Shown here: positions 36,357-48,400 of the stretch, one piece after another
Layout of the letters: each line of letters opens with the position of its first letter
Position numbering within the stretch: position 1 is the stretch's first letter
Origin: Pseudisothecium myosuroides
Lineage: Eukaryota; Streptophyta; Bryopsida; Hypnales; Lembophyllaceae
NCBI GenBank assembly: GCA_951799445.1
Contig: OX637290.1
Span: 1,056,501 to 1,120,500 of the forward strand
Direction: 5' to 3'
Length of the DNA stretch: 64,000 nucleotides
Notes under the pieces: model-generated
Told to the model about the DNA's origin: nothing
Seen by the model: the letters and a program-made list of their open reading frames with translations, nothing else
The model's database searches: none
Position numbers and translations under genes: made by a program

Positions 36357-36757
36357 TGGGAGGCAACCCATTCCTGATCACCCCCATTTTGGCTATGTAG
36401 GTTGTTCTCTTTCCGTGAAGGAGGTCTAGAGATGAACAATGGTTAATTATGGCGCAATTTCTATGGCAAATGTGCGCATTATAATTGGCTAGAAGACTCT
36501 CACTATTGCAACCAACCCTTGGTGGATTTTATAACCAACCCTTGGTTGGAAATAGGATAGTCTATATGTCTAGTATGGGTTGAATAGAATCTTCAACTAA
36601 AAATTTCATAGTAATTATGTTTTGCAGAAAAAAAATCTGAAAATTTATAGAATCCTTCTGCAGCCTATTCATGTACATGAAAACATTTATCCATTGATGA
36701 AACCCACTTTGCAGATGGGCAAAATTGCTTAAGTGGTTAGAAATGGGTTGCCTCCCA
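36357..36757. mobile_element. TA-flanked MITE, body D, reverse copy
   Basis: The 401-bp element starts TGGGAGGCAACCCATTCC and ends GGGTTGCCTCCCA between TA dinucleotides. The interior matches 15457-15855 in reverse. Confidence 0.8.
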
Positions 36758-36802
36758 TACCTCTCTCTCTCTATTGATTAGATGCTTGGATTAAAGTTTA
36801 GG

Positions 36803-37016
36803 GGCAGTTTAGACAAGAGGGTTGCTATTATGTGAGCATAGGAGTTTGAGCCCAAAAGCCTAGAATACTATACACCTACGCTATACGTGTATATATTATA
36901 AAAAGGTCTATGATTATAGGGTATATAAGTTACAAATACCAATATTATAGGTACCTATATTGTAGGCTCAATGCTCACAAGCTTGCATTCTTGGACTCAC
37001 GTACTAGCACCGTTGT
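36803..37016. mobile_element. Probable foldback element, relative of 25236-25472
   Basis: Contains CTATTATGTGAGCATAGG on the left and GGACTCACGTACTAGCACC on the right as imperfect inverted ends, with ATAATAGGTACCTATAT-type palindromic interior. Ends are approximate; flanking GTTTAGACAA/TTGTTTAGACAA blocks may belong to it. Confidence 0.5.
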
Positions 37017-37064
37017 TTAGACAACGCGCTAATAGACAGGGCAAGCAATTAGGTAAGTTGTGAA

Positions 37065-37803
37065 TATTTCTCCGCTAACTTTGAATGCTTATATCTTGCA
37101 GTCTATGAAGCTAAATAGGTTGAAAATTATTTCTACACATTCTTAATGAAATATAGGTAAATAATGTATAAATGAAACTGAAAGAAAATCATTTTTTTCC
37201 AATTTTCATTCAATGCACAAAAAATGGCAAATTTAGAACAATTTTAAAACCATTAGTTAAGTCTAATGTAAATTCATGAGATTTATTTTGTTATTTTATT
37301 TTATTTTGATACTTGATTTAAATAAGGAAATATTTGTATCATCTATCAAGATTTTGATTCTTCCAAAAAATGAGTTCTAAAAAAAATTGAGATTTTGCTC
37401 ATGTAGTTTTTTTCCCGGAAACCCTCTCAATGCATGATTCTTTCGTGTTTGTGTTACACCTCCATCATCTTTGAAAATTGGCATGCAAGTAACTAACACA
37501 ACTATCTATCCAATAGTCTCAATTCTCAAAATTGAAAAGTGTTTTTTTCTCCACAAAGTTTAGTCAAACTATATTGACCCTATTAGATAGGGTTGAAAAT
37601 TTCTTTTCAAAATGTTATAGTCTCACAATTTGCGTGTTCAAGTGGTCTAAATTTTTTTTCCATAAATTTCGATAGTGCAGTACAAATTTGTATTGTTGAA
37701 AGTTTGAAAAATGATTTAATATTTTAATTATGCTCAGTGCACTAGACAGTGGCAATTTTAGAGATTTAAAAAAAAAAAATAGTCAAAGAACTTTAGGGAT
37801 TAT
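37065..37803 (-). mobile_element. Degraded body-A remnants
   Basis: Two portions (37065-37262 and about 37540-37803) resemble body A in reverse, the second ending in the terminus-like CTTTAGGGATTA. Intact ends cannot be set; this is probably one or two old copies. Confidence 0.45.
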
Positions 37804-37876
37804 TGGAATAAAATATCCAATTGTTTTTCTTAAGAATTAATTTTTTTTTGACATGATCACATCTAAATGTAACAAT

Positions 37877-38102
37877 TTAACCCCTAAATTATTGAAGACT
37901 TCTTTGGGTGGAAAAGTGTCATAAATTGACACTTAAATAGGCTCTAAAAATAGAAATAAAATAGACACACAAGTTTGGTAGAAGATCCTATGCCTAGATG
38001 TTGTAAAAAATATTACAAATTTGTTTGCTCCACTGTGCTCTCAAAATGTATTTTTTTGGTTAAATTTTTTCTCGAAAACACCAAAAATGCTTAAGGAGTT
38101 AA
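37877..38102. mobile_element. Short TTAA-flanked MITE (226 bp)
   Basis: Left end TTAACCCCTAAATTATTGAAG and right end GCTTAAGGAGTTAA flank a 226-bp body. It retains a trace of the body-A block around GTAGAAGATCCTATG and is probably an internally deleted derivative. Confidence 0.6.
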
Positions 38103-38510
38103 AAGACCCTTTACATTAATATTTTGCAATGAAAGAATGTACTCCACAAAACTATTCTACCCGCATTAAATCACAACAATAGTTATCATAATAATAATTA
38201 GTATGGAGAGAAAATGATGTGAGATAATTATAAATAATAGTGATCATCCATGTCCCATGTCTCATGTCCGAGTCCCAATTTCGAAAAAAATTGCAAAAAA
38301 TTCCATGGTTGCATTTCTCTTAACAACACTCACTGTATGTAAGGTAGAAGTGCTAATCACCACACAGACATAATTTGAAACCTTCTTGTAAACGAATTTC
38401 AAGTCTATTTTCCTTGAAATTTGGTGCACTTAATCCATGTCATTAGAAGAAATTTGAGGCCTGCAAAGGGCCGTTTCAGGGTTGTTCCCGCAATTGGGAA
38501 TAGTCAGAAT

Positions 38511-38535
38511 ATTAAAAAAAAAATTAAAAATTAAA

Positions 38536-38575
<40 letters not shown>

Positions 38576-38580
38576 TATTT
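38511..38580. repeat. A-rich and (TA)n low-complexity tract
   Basis: Runs of A separated by single T residues pass into about 13 TA units. It lies in the left arm of the outer nested element. Confidence 0.9.
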
Positions 38581-38883
38581 TTTAAATTATTTTCTGATGT
38601 GGCACTCTCGTGACCACGTCAGATTATTGTTCCCAAGGCGTTCCTAGAGTTTCCAGGGCCTGATAACTCGCAGTCTCTTGAAGGCCTCAAAATTCTTCTA
38701 ATGTGAGTGCGGACTTTGGAGGTAATAAAATTGAGCTATAAGATCATATAATTTTGATGCCATTGTAAATCTTGTGTAGAAAGGTCTAATTTTTATTTTA
38801 AAAAATTGAAAAGCCCTTCACCGCACAGCGTGTAGTGACAATGCAATGGTTGGTAAAAGTGTTCCCTCAGCGTGTGGTTTACT

Positions 38884-39823
38884 TAACCCCTGAAGGACCA
38901 AGGTCTTTTTTCGCCCAAAAAACACTCAAAACTGCCACTTCTATAGCAAGAAGTAAAAAAGATTGAAAATTGTTTTTTTCCCACATCTAACCGTAGGATC
39001 TTACACCTAACTAATATGAGAGCGTGTGAAAAAAAATTCAAAATTTTTGACCACACAGATTGCAAGATATTTGCATTTAAAGTGAAAAAAACAAGTTTTT
39101 CAGAACATTGCGGGACTAGATTTTTTGACTTTGAAGATTTTTAACTTAAAATTTCCGCACTGCAAAGTTTTGAGCTTTAAATCTTTACAGAAGAGAATTG
39201 AGTTGAGAGTCTAGGAAAAAAAAAGAATTCAAAAAAACTTAATTATCATTCTTAAAAAAATTGTTAAGTAGAAATAGGTACAAGATAGAAAGAAAATCTA
39301 AAATATTAATATCTCTTCGATGGAATTAAAATGCATTAATCCCAACGGTGAGATTGTTCTATCAAGTAAATTAAACCATGCAAAAAAATATTTTTTGAAA
39401 AATTTGAAAAATTGCATTCAGAAATGAATCCTACAAGTTATTTTTTTTAAGAAGATGCTCTAACTGCCCAAAAAACAAAAATGTCCATAACTTTCTCATA
39501 ACATATCCAAATGAAATGAATCAAAGCTTTCCAGATAGACAAAAATATAATCTATGAGTAAAAAAATAATTAAAAAAAAATTCAAATTTTTGTCCATGTT
39601 TTTTTTGCTGCCCGGGCTGCCCCCCGTCCCCTTGTTTGAGCTTATTTGGTCATAACTTTTTTTCTCGGGCACCGATTGTGAAAAAAATTATATTTCCACA
39701 AAGCTTATCAGTTTTTCTATCTCCAAAAAAAATTTCAAAAACTCATGACAAAATTTCAGCCTGTAAGTACCTGCCCGAAAACGCATTTGTCCCTCGAAGG
39801 GACAATGGTCCTTTAGGGGTTAA
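38884..39823 (+). mobile_element. TTAA-flanked MITE, body A, well-preserved copy
   Basis: The ends TTAACCCCTGAAGGACCA and, reversed, TTAACCCCTAAAGGACCA differ by one base and both TTAA sites are intact. The 940-bp body carries ACTCAAAACTGCCACTTCTA and a subterminal palindrome TTGTCCCTCGAAGGGACAA near the right end. It is inserted into the outer TA-type element. Confidence 0.85.
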
Positions 39824-40212
39824 GGTAGAAGCACCAACAACTGATCACACCCAATATCCAACCTGTAGGGTGCACTATTTCCAACCAAGGTTGGAAATCA
39901 AGCTTGGAATGTGTACTTTTTGTCTTTTTCAAGGTAGGGACTAATAAGGTCATGACACATGCCCCCAAAGTAGTGAGCATGAAAGTAGTTTGGCTATAAT
40001 ATGAATTGAAAGACTCTAGACATTTGCTATTGGTGAAATGCACTTTTTGGCTCCCAAAATTCAGAGTAATTTCAATTTTGGGAATAAAATTCTGAAAATT
40101 TTGCTATCCCCATATTTCTTATCTTCCTACATGGGAAAAATTTCCATCACCACATACTACGTACAATCTGCTCCAAAATTGCTTAAATGATCGGTAACTG
40201 GTGCTTCTACCT
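39823..40212. mobile_element. TA-flanked MITE, body D relative with AGGTAGAAGCACC ends
   Basis: It starts AGGTAGAAGCACCA at the very edge of the preceding TTAA-type element and ends TGGTGCTTCTACCT before TA. The right interior (AAAATTGCTTAAATGATC) resembles body D of 36357-36757, yet the terminal repeat is that of other subfamilies. Confidence 0.75.
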
Positions 40213-40489
40213 TACATCCATAGTGTGCGATAAGTGTCCGGTTCTAGGGAGAGTGCAATGATTAGCACGTCTACCTTATAACAAATTTAGGAAGACACTC
40301 TTGTTTCCCTAACACTTTGTAAAATTGAAACTATATAGATGATCAACTTCAGAGGTGGGATAATTAGGTTTTAACATCTAGATGTGTATCATCACACATA
40401 TGTATATTTTGTACATAGTTTATATCATATATTGTATTTGTATGCATGAAATATAGGAAATCAATGTTTTTATCGTCCACAATTTTTTA

Positions 40490-40900
40490 CCAATTGCCTA
40501 CAACCAAAAGATGTTGGCTAATTTTTGTGAAGGAAATTTTCATTTTTTCCAATCAACTAGCTAGATTAATACTATTTTTAAGACCAATAGCCAAATTTTA
40601 CCTAGGTATCATCTAATTTTGATGTAGATATGGCACTAAGTATCACCCAAGTATCACATGAGTGTTGAAAATCAAACAATAGCTACTTCTGCAAAACAGC
40701 GTTCAATATATTTTTGAGTCTTACTAACTATTTTCCTTTAATTCCCATAGTGCACCGGATTTTCAATACTGAGGCCAAATTTTTTTCTCATTTTTTAACT
40801 CTGAATAGAATTTTTTTTAATTTTTTCATCGGGTTTTCTCCAGGTTTTTTCCCAATTCCACCAGTTAACAATGATCGAATCTGTTTTTCTCCCTGAACAT
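40490..40900 (-). repeat. Dispersed repeat F, copy 2 (inverted)
   Basis: On the - strand the blocks match 2850-3360 in order, including the GTGATACTTGGGTGATACT motif (here as its complement near 40640). Confidence 0.55.
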
Positions 40901-41005
40901 TGCTCTAAAATGATAAAAATAAATAAAAAATAAAAAAATAAAAAATAATCACTGTTGAGACATGGACACTACTTGATTTGTTAGTTTGGGGTGTTAGTAA
41001 CAAAA

Positions 41006-41256
41006 TACTCCCTCCTCCTCAAAATACCCTACGTGAAGGTCAAATTTAGCAGAAATTAAGTCATTTTTGAGAAAATGTGACACATGTCATCATGTGAATG
41101 GTTTGAGGTAACGTGGACCTCCAAGAATCTGATGTGGAAACTCAATTTCAGCACTCAGGTGTCGAATCAGACCTTCACGTATGGTAAATCCATGGTACTC
41201 CAACAAGTTTCCCACTAACTTAGAGATCACGGATTTATTTTGAGGCAGAGGTAGTA
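41006..41256 (+). mobile_element. Stowaway-like MITE
   Basis: TA is present on both sides of a 247-bp element with ends CTCCCTCCTCCTCAAAATA and TATTTTGAGGCAGAGGTAG, the classic Stowaway start CTCCCTCC being intact on the left. The body recurs, without ends, at 16294-16480 and 14740-14860. It is non-coding and depends on a mariner-type transposase elsewhere. Confidence 0.85.
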
Positions 41257-41380
41257 TTTGTTTCCCTTTGACTGAATAGTTTGAAGCTGAGTTTGGCTGC
41301 GATTATTTCTATTATAAGCCACTTCCTACCAAGTTTATTTCTATATGTGTCCTGAAAAAGAGAGTTTGAAGCATCCACCA

Positions 41381-41640
41381 TTCAATTTTTTTTTTTTTTT
41401 TTTCAACAAATGGCAGAACCATTGCATCATCATTCTAAATTTCAGAACATCTGCCTATTCGCTGCAGCCAGGAATTCAAAGCCGATTTTGACCTTTATTG
41501 TTCAGGCTGGACTATGCTGCCTGATGAGCCATGCCAATCACTTAATTTAGCTCCTCAGTTGATCAGTTTTTCACAGTGCCTGAATTCTGGGTTGAATGTT
41601 CTGCCATTTGTTCAAAAATAAAAAAATAAAAAAATAAAAA
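41381..41640. repeat. Small inverted repeat with T- and A-rich ends
   Basis: TTCAACAAATGGCAGAAC at about 41401 is complemented by GTTCTGCCATTTGTTCAA at about 41596, and the flanks are poly-T and AAAATAA-type repeats. TTCTGGGTTGAATGTT is repeated directly on either side of the A-rich tract. Confidence 0.65.
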
Positions 41641-42360
41641 TTCTGGGTTGAATGTTGGTGGGTACACAAATTCAACCAATTCTGGAGCTTGCAATGTCAA
41701 ACTTTTCCTACAATTTAGCAGTTTGCAGGGATTCAAAGTCGGATCCATTCCTAGTTTGAATCGGTCCAGCTTATAGTTGTGCAACGAGCCTCTTGCGGAC
41801 GTAAAGCCAGGGGTCAATGTAAAAAAAAAGACCCCCTATTTGGTGCCGTCTTTAGGGTATGTTCTTGACCTCTCCTAGTTAATTTGGGGCCTCTGATTGC
41901 AAATATGAACTCAGAATTTACAAATTTTATCATGCCTCGCATATAAAAAGTTCCTGCGTTGTGTTTTTCCCAGGGGTAAAATCGGGGGGCAGGGGGGGGG
42001 GGCAAAACGGCCTCCACAGGAGGCTCATTGCACAACTATATGCTCAACCGTTTGAATCAATATCTTCTATTTGAATCATGGGTTTTACAATGGGGGCATA
42101 TTTGTATATTGGATAATTTTTTTAATTCTAATTTTTTACACATGTTGCATAATTTTGGGTGGAATGACAAAGTCATTAGAGGTTGGATGGATGTGGAAGG
42201 TGTTGAGTATTTATTTAATGGCCTTAGAGGACGTGCCCCCATGACTAAGGTAGTCTCCAAAATTGCTCCCATTATTGAACCAAGAGGTGCATCCTTTGTT
42301 TCTACAATGAACAATGAAGTCATCCATCAACCACTTTTCAGCCTTAGCATCCTTGAAGGA
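41641..42360. other. Spacer with G-run tracts
   Basis: Contains an interrupted G-run near 41985-42002. Frames of up to 117 codons lack recognised domains. Confidence 0.4.
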
Positions 42361-43295
42361 TTAATCCGTGAAGTTCCTTGACTATGTTTTCACCAAAGAC
42401 GCTCCAAAACTGCCATTTCTAGTACAAGTACCAAATATTAGGGGGGGGGGGGAATTTTGGACACATGTAACCGTAGAATCTTATAGTATGCTAGTTTTAA
42501 GAAGATGTGGACAAAATTTCAGAATTTTCCACCGTGTGAATTGGAAGACATTAGCGTTTAAATTGGCAGAAATCCTTTTTTGTTCCTGCGAAAAACAGGG
42601 CAACTGCACTTCACAAGCTCACATTTGTAAGAAAAAATGTCCAAAATGGGGGGGCTTTTTGAATTCTTTTTCCTAAACAAGTTGGCTACATGCTTGAAAA
42701 TTTTCAAATCATTTGGAATTGTACAACATATAGGAAAAAAAGAAGTAAGTAGAAAGGAGTAGAGAATGATTCAAAATACTAAATTGTTAAGAATTTAGTT
42801 ATGGAATTGAGAAATGTCAATCCCAATGCTTGTAATGTTTTTATAAACAATTTACATCTTCTGGTTTTATTTTTTTCAAAAAATACTGAAAATTAAGTGA
42901 AATAAACAACTTCAAAGTTTATTTTAGAGTAGAGAATCTATATCTATCCGCAAACTAAAATTCTTCATAACTTTTTACTCATCGATCGAAATGGAATGAT
43001 TCAAAGCTTTCCACATACATATAAATCTAGAAAACCAATTACAAATTTTTAATTTTGAAAAAAGTGATTTTTTATGATCTGTCCGGATTGCCCAATTACA
43101 AAAAATAGTAACATATTGGGCCATAACTTTTGACTCCTATTTCCAAATGTCATGAAACTTAGTGCATATGAAAGATATTCCTCGTCTCTACCTTCTATTA
43201 AAATTTTAGACTGAAATATGCAAATTTTTAGTCACATGTACCTGCCCAAAATTGCTATGTTACTAAAAACAGTAGGCTGGTCCTTTAGGGGTGAA
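42361..43295 (+). mobile_element. TTAA-type MITE, body A
   Basis: Left end TTAATCCGTGAAGTTCC is degraded; the right end GGTCCTTTAGGGGTGAA is nearly consensus. The body signature CTCCAAAACTGCCATTTCTA and the usual length of 935 bp support the call. A G-homopolymer (about 12 G) lies at 42441-42452. Confidence 0.7.
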
Positions 43296-43909
43296 GGAAC
43301 TCACTTACTCTGGAATTTTACATGCTACATTCATCATTTCCTGAGTTCTACTTGGTTACACATGAGGGGCTCAAGGGCAACGCTTTTTTTGGGAATAGAA
43401 GAGCCTTTTGTACCGGCTTTTAACATTCACAAATTATTAGAGGGAGCTAGGTGCATACTTAGGCCAAAATCTTCTCACAAGAGCAAAGTATTGTGTCTCC
43501 TTTATTAAAAAAAGACATTGATTGAACATTTTTGGAGGTAATGGTTGGACAACGTTTTGGCGGGAAACAACCTATTGAAACTCCCTCTAATACAAAAGAA
43601 TTAGCTTGAATGTGTGCCACAAACTCGCACGTAGTATTTAGAAGTGCTTCCATATACAATAGAATTGTAAAATTTTAGTCTTGAGTGTACTTATAAGTTT
43701 TATCATGCACAAGATATCATACACGGGCATATTGTAATTAAAAGTGCTCCCATGCATAGGGCATAAAGTTTAGAATTTTCTTAAAAATGAAGTGATTATA
43801 TGTCCTTTGTTTCAAGCATAGGATATGTAATTGAAAACTAATAAAATCAATTTTGCTTTTATATCAGACACCTTAAAAAATGTTCTTATGAATTCTTTAT
43901 CTTTTAATT
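43296..43909. other. Spacer with no gene seen
   Basis: AT-rich; no supported feature. Confidence 0.45.
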
Positions 43910-44840
43910 TTAACATGTAAAGAACTAAGGCCTTCTTTTTTAATAAAAAAACACTCAAAAGTACCATTTCTTGTGCAAAGTGCAAAACTTTTAATTTTTA
44001 AAAATTGCATATCCAACCATAGGATCTTCCATTAGACTTGTATAAGAATGTATGGGAAAAAAATTCAAAAACTTTGATTTAGTAGATTGTCTGATATTAG
44101 AGTTCAAATTGAAAAGTCTTCAATTTTTTTGTATATTTCTAAATTAGGTTAGTGGACTTTGAATCCTCTTAACTTAAATTTTTTTTGCTAAAGAATTATG
44201 TGGTAAAGATCATTATGGTGGAGAATTGAGTTGAAAATCTAATTTTAGAAAATAAAAAAAATAAAAAATTGATTTTCATTCTTGAAAAATTACTAAGTAC
44301 AAATAAATATATAATAGAAGGTAAAATTAAATTTTTAATAAAACTAAAATGGAATTGAAACTTATCATTTTTGATGGCCAGACTATTATACCAAGCAATT
44401 TGAACCCCCAAAAACTTCTTTTCGTCAAAAATTGTGAAAATTGAGTTTGGAAATTAAACAAATCTTCTATGTTATTTTTTGGGAGAGATGCCAAATTGCC
44501 CATAAAACAAGAGTCTCAATAACTCCCACATTACTAATCTAAATGGAATGAACCAAAGCTTTCCATATGCACACAAATATATTCTAAGTGAAATCAATTT
44601 TATAGAAAATTATTTCAAACCGTTGTGATTTCTTTTATTGCCTAAGCTTGATTATATTTACTTTGGGTGCCATAATTATTTTCCCTAGAAACCGACTCAA
44701 ATAAAAATTATAACTCCACAAAGATAATCTATTTTTTGTATCTTAAGAAAATGTAGAAATTTAAGCCAAAAATTGTAATTGTAGACACCTGACGAACCTC
44801 CTAAAAAACAATTTGGGAACAATGGTCCTTTGGGGTCTTT
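43910..44840 (+). mobile_element. TTAA-type MITE, body A, degraded
   Basis: The body signature ACTCAAAAGTACCATTTCTT and the right end ATGGTCCTTTGGGGTCTTT place it in the group. The left end is strongly mutated (TTTAACATGTAAAGAACTAAGG). Confidence 0.6.
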
Positions 44841-44870
44841 TATGTCATATATATGGGTCATGGGAATACT

Positions 44871-45410
44871 TTAACCCTTACTGTTTCTTGCATCCAAGAA
44901 GTGGATACACCTTGGTCAAATTTGATTGTGACTTTCAAAGTATCCATTTTTTGTTTTAGTTTAAATTTAGAAAATGAAGCCTAATGAGTTATCTTTCTAA
45001 GCTTTGAAAACATCCTCAAATCCAATGAATTATTGTAATTAGAAGCTCCATGTATTCATAACCAATCACACAATATTGTATATATTATCATTTATAATTT
45101 TTCCTATAAAAATAATTTCAAATTGAAATTACAAAGTATTGATCTTCATGGCTACTTTTATGTCTTGGAGAATTTAAAATTAATTGGATTATTTTTGTTA
45201 TATTTACCAATTTATTTTTACTTGTTAGTTAAAGATTTATGAACTTTATAATTTATCATGAAATTAATAGAGATTATTCAAATTGATAGATTAACCCAGG
45301 TCTCATATAAAAAAATTATATTGAAAATTTAAATATAATTTAATAGGATAAATTGAGCTTAGAATTAAAGTTTGACCATGTCACTCTAGAACTGATCATT
45401 TAGGGGTTAA
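44871..45410 (+). mobile_element. TTAA-flanked MITE, second body type (short)
   Basis: Left end TTAACCCTTACTG and right end CATTTAGGGGTTAA have intact TTAA on both sides. The start of the body (GCATCCAAGAAGTGGATAC, TTGGTCAAATTTGA) is shared with 58151-59014, which is longer. Confidence 0.7.
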
Positions 45411-48400
45411 CCTACCATTTGACAATGTCCAACATAAGATTAATTTATAGGAATTTATTCACTTATTTTAGGACATGTTGAAGTGTTATTGTATTTTAAA
45501 ATGTCCTCAAATAGATTTTTAGTATTAAAATCACTTCTCCATGTTACAATCCCTCATTTTAGCAACCTAATCCAATTCAATTCTTAGCTTCCAATTGTAT
45601 ACCATATATAACAATGCAACACCCATCTTGCATCCATATGATCATTTGAATACGGTTCCATTTCTTTAATTGTTTTCATTTTCGTTGATCATTCATTGAA
45701 TTTGAAAATTAATATGAGAATGATCTCAACATGTATTATTTGGGAGCCATGTGAATGGACTATGATTTAAAAAATATTTTATAACAGGTGAATGCAAAAT
45801 TAATCTTAAGTTCTCATTTTAGAAGGTGTACATTTTAGCAGAGAGTGGATTTTGCATTGAGTAGTCTCGATTAGGTGGATATACTTTACGTCGTATGTCT
45901 AATAACAACAATGGGACATATATACTTTAATTTGTCTTGTTAATTTGTCATGTTAATTTGCCAATTAACATCACCTACAAAATCAATGCCACTAGAAAAA
46001 TTTAGTTTTTGAAAATTGATATCATATAATAACATTTCAGTCTACTATTTTATAAAATAGTGTGACTTTGGTAAATTGGTCTATTAGATATAGACAAATG
46101 AGTTTATAGTCAAAACATACCCATGGGATATCATCAAGGGTGCATTTCATGTGAAAATTCAATTCATTCATCAACTCAATTTGGGACAAGTTTCACGGTG
46201 ATTTTTTGACACATTTCAATTGCATTAACCCTCAAAAGTCATTTCATGCCCAGGCTTGGTTAAACTTCATTACATTTCTACATTAAAACATACATTTGGT
46301 GAGACTACTCATATTGTTGCCTAAGATTGGTAGAATAATAATTTACACCAACATACCCACATCACCTCAAAGTTTTACAAAATTTAGCTTTCTCTTCATT
46401 TTGTATACATTTTTGTACACAGAATATGTATTTGACTACATAGTTACCTACAAAGTATTGTAGTTTATCTCTTTGTCTTTTGAGTAGATAGTATGCGAAT
46501 GTGCATTGGAGGTGAATGTATAGTGAGCACCCCAATTTCAATATTTTTCCAACATTCCAACCCCCCTAAGCCAAAACCCAAATCCAACCCTAACCCTAAC
46601 CGACCCCTATTTGTAAATTTCAACTGTAATGTGTACAACAAACGATATGGATTAATGCTTCGTATTTTCGTATATGTATCGTGTATTTGTATCCATATTG
46701 TATTTCACTATCCATATCCATATTGTATTTTTGATATGCGTATCGTATTTCTGAAATTGGCTCCACAAATTCACAATGTTAGGGGGAAGCCAAACGTCTA
46801 GTGTATGGCTGCCTCAGATACGAAAATCAGATCTACGGCACGGGGTAGGGTTGGGATTTTTTTTAAACACAATCAACGGCTCTTGTTGTGTCTTGGGGGC
46901 GGAAGGAGGCTAGACCACATGTGCGTGTAATCATAGTAGATAGTTACCCCATGTGTCCATCAAGAGTTGATTTTTGAAAACTTACTAATAAAAAATCTAA
47001 AGGGCCACGTGTCACTAAAATATCGGTGGTCAATTTTTTCATAAAAAAAAATTAATGTTCCCAAAGTTCCGCAAACTTTTATAAGTCTACATTGTTGGTC
47101 ACATTACGTTCACCATAAACAACAAGAATGAACAACATCCGATATGTCATACATATGGTTTTGGAAAAATCAACACTATATGCTTCCACTTCCCAACTGC
47201 CATAAAAAACAATGGCTTTGGTTTAATGTGGCTCTGGAATCCTTGCAATGTCCCTTGCACAAACATATAAAATCATGCTCATGACCTTCTCCACATGAAA
47301 TTAAGTCCAATGCAAGGTATTGCCAACCCAAATTTTTGCAAGGGAAGAACTTGGATTGGAACGTATAAAGAAGATTTGAGTGACACCATCAACTAACGAC
47401 ACTATTAGGACACATCATACAATTCCAAAGCACTCAAATCTTTCTATATTCCATCCCCCCTTGGCGCATTGGCACAAACCAAAATGTAGAAGGAAAAAAA
47501 TGTGTCCAAACTTCAACATTGACAAGATTGCGGGTTGTTTTTAAGTTATGGTGTAGTGAAAATGATCGACATCACTAAGTGATAGTGTTACCAATTTTTC
47601 AACTTCTATGATTTTTAGACTTTTGCTTCAATTGAGATTACAAAATTTTAAAATTAAATGAACCTAGCATGTCTATATACACATCTTCTTGAGATAAAAA
47701 TTGTAGCTTCTTCTAAGGTTTTATTCTTCATCATCTCATTACATTTTTGGCATATCACGCTCTATTAGAAACAAAGAATATACTTTGCAATGTGGTTAGG
47801 AGGCACATTTCTGCGTACATACTTGAAATGATCTTTACGTTTATCTTTCACACAATACCTCAACATTCCAATGTATGTGTGCAAACTAATATCACGGAAT
47901 ACTTCACTGAGTACTTCTATTAGGATATGGTGCCAACTGGAGCAAGAGGACATTGTCCCATTCAAGGTAATTTTAGATGAGTTTGTTCACTATGTCTGTT
48001 GTTGATGTTAAAATAGAGCAAACCATTTCTAGGTGAAACAAAGATCAGATATATATTATTTTTCAGTGAATGCTTTTATTTTTTGGAGGAAGTCAATGGA
48101 AATGTCAAAGTTGCTTACAACAATATTCACATTGACATCTATAACTCTGTGTTCAACTAGGTCTCTCTTTCCATAGGACATGACCTTTTAAAAGCTTTTA
48201 GAGACCTTTTCTTTTATTGTTAGGGTCTAAATTGTTTATCTTTGCAACATCTTGGGAAAAAATCTTGAGTCTTTGAAATATGGGAGTTGGCATTTCTCAG
48301 CCCGTGTTGACTCATGATAACAAACTCTAAATTCAACTAGAATACTAATGACCTAGCAACAAAAAATTTAAATTAGCATTATTAGAGGGCTAAAAGTCAT

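Larger units (their letters stand above)
38342..40276. mobile_element. TA-flanked element interrupted by two nested elements
   Basis: The outer ends AGGTAGAAGTGCTAATCA (38342-38359) and TGATTAGCACGTCTACCT (40259-40276) are inverted repeats with one mismatch and have TA outside. The 1.9-kb interval is explained by insertion of 38884-39823 and 39823-40212. The outer element itself is then about 0.6 kb. Confidence 0.7.

Noticed and set aside
46590..46605. CCCTAACCCTAACC as a possible interstitial telomere
   Set aside because: Only two units, and not the usual plant CCCTAAA repeat; chance occurrence is likely.
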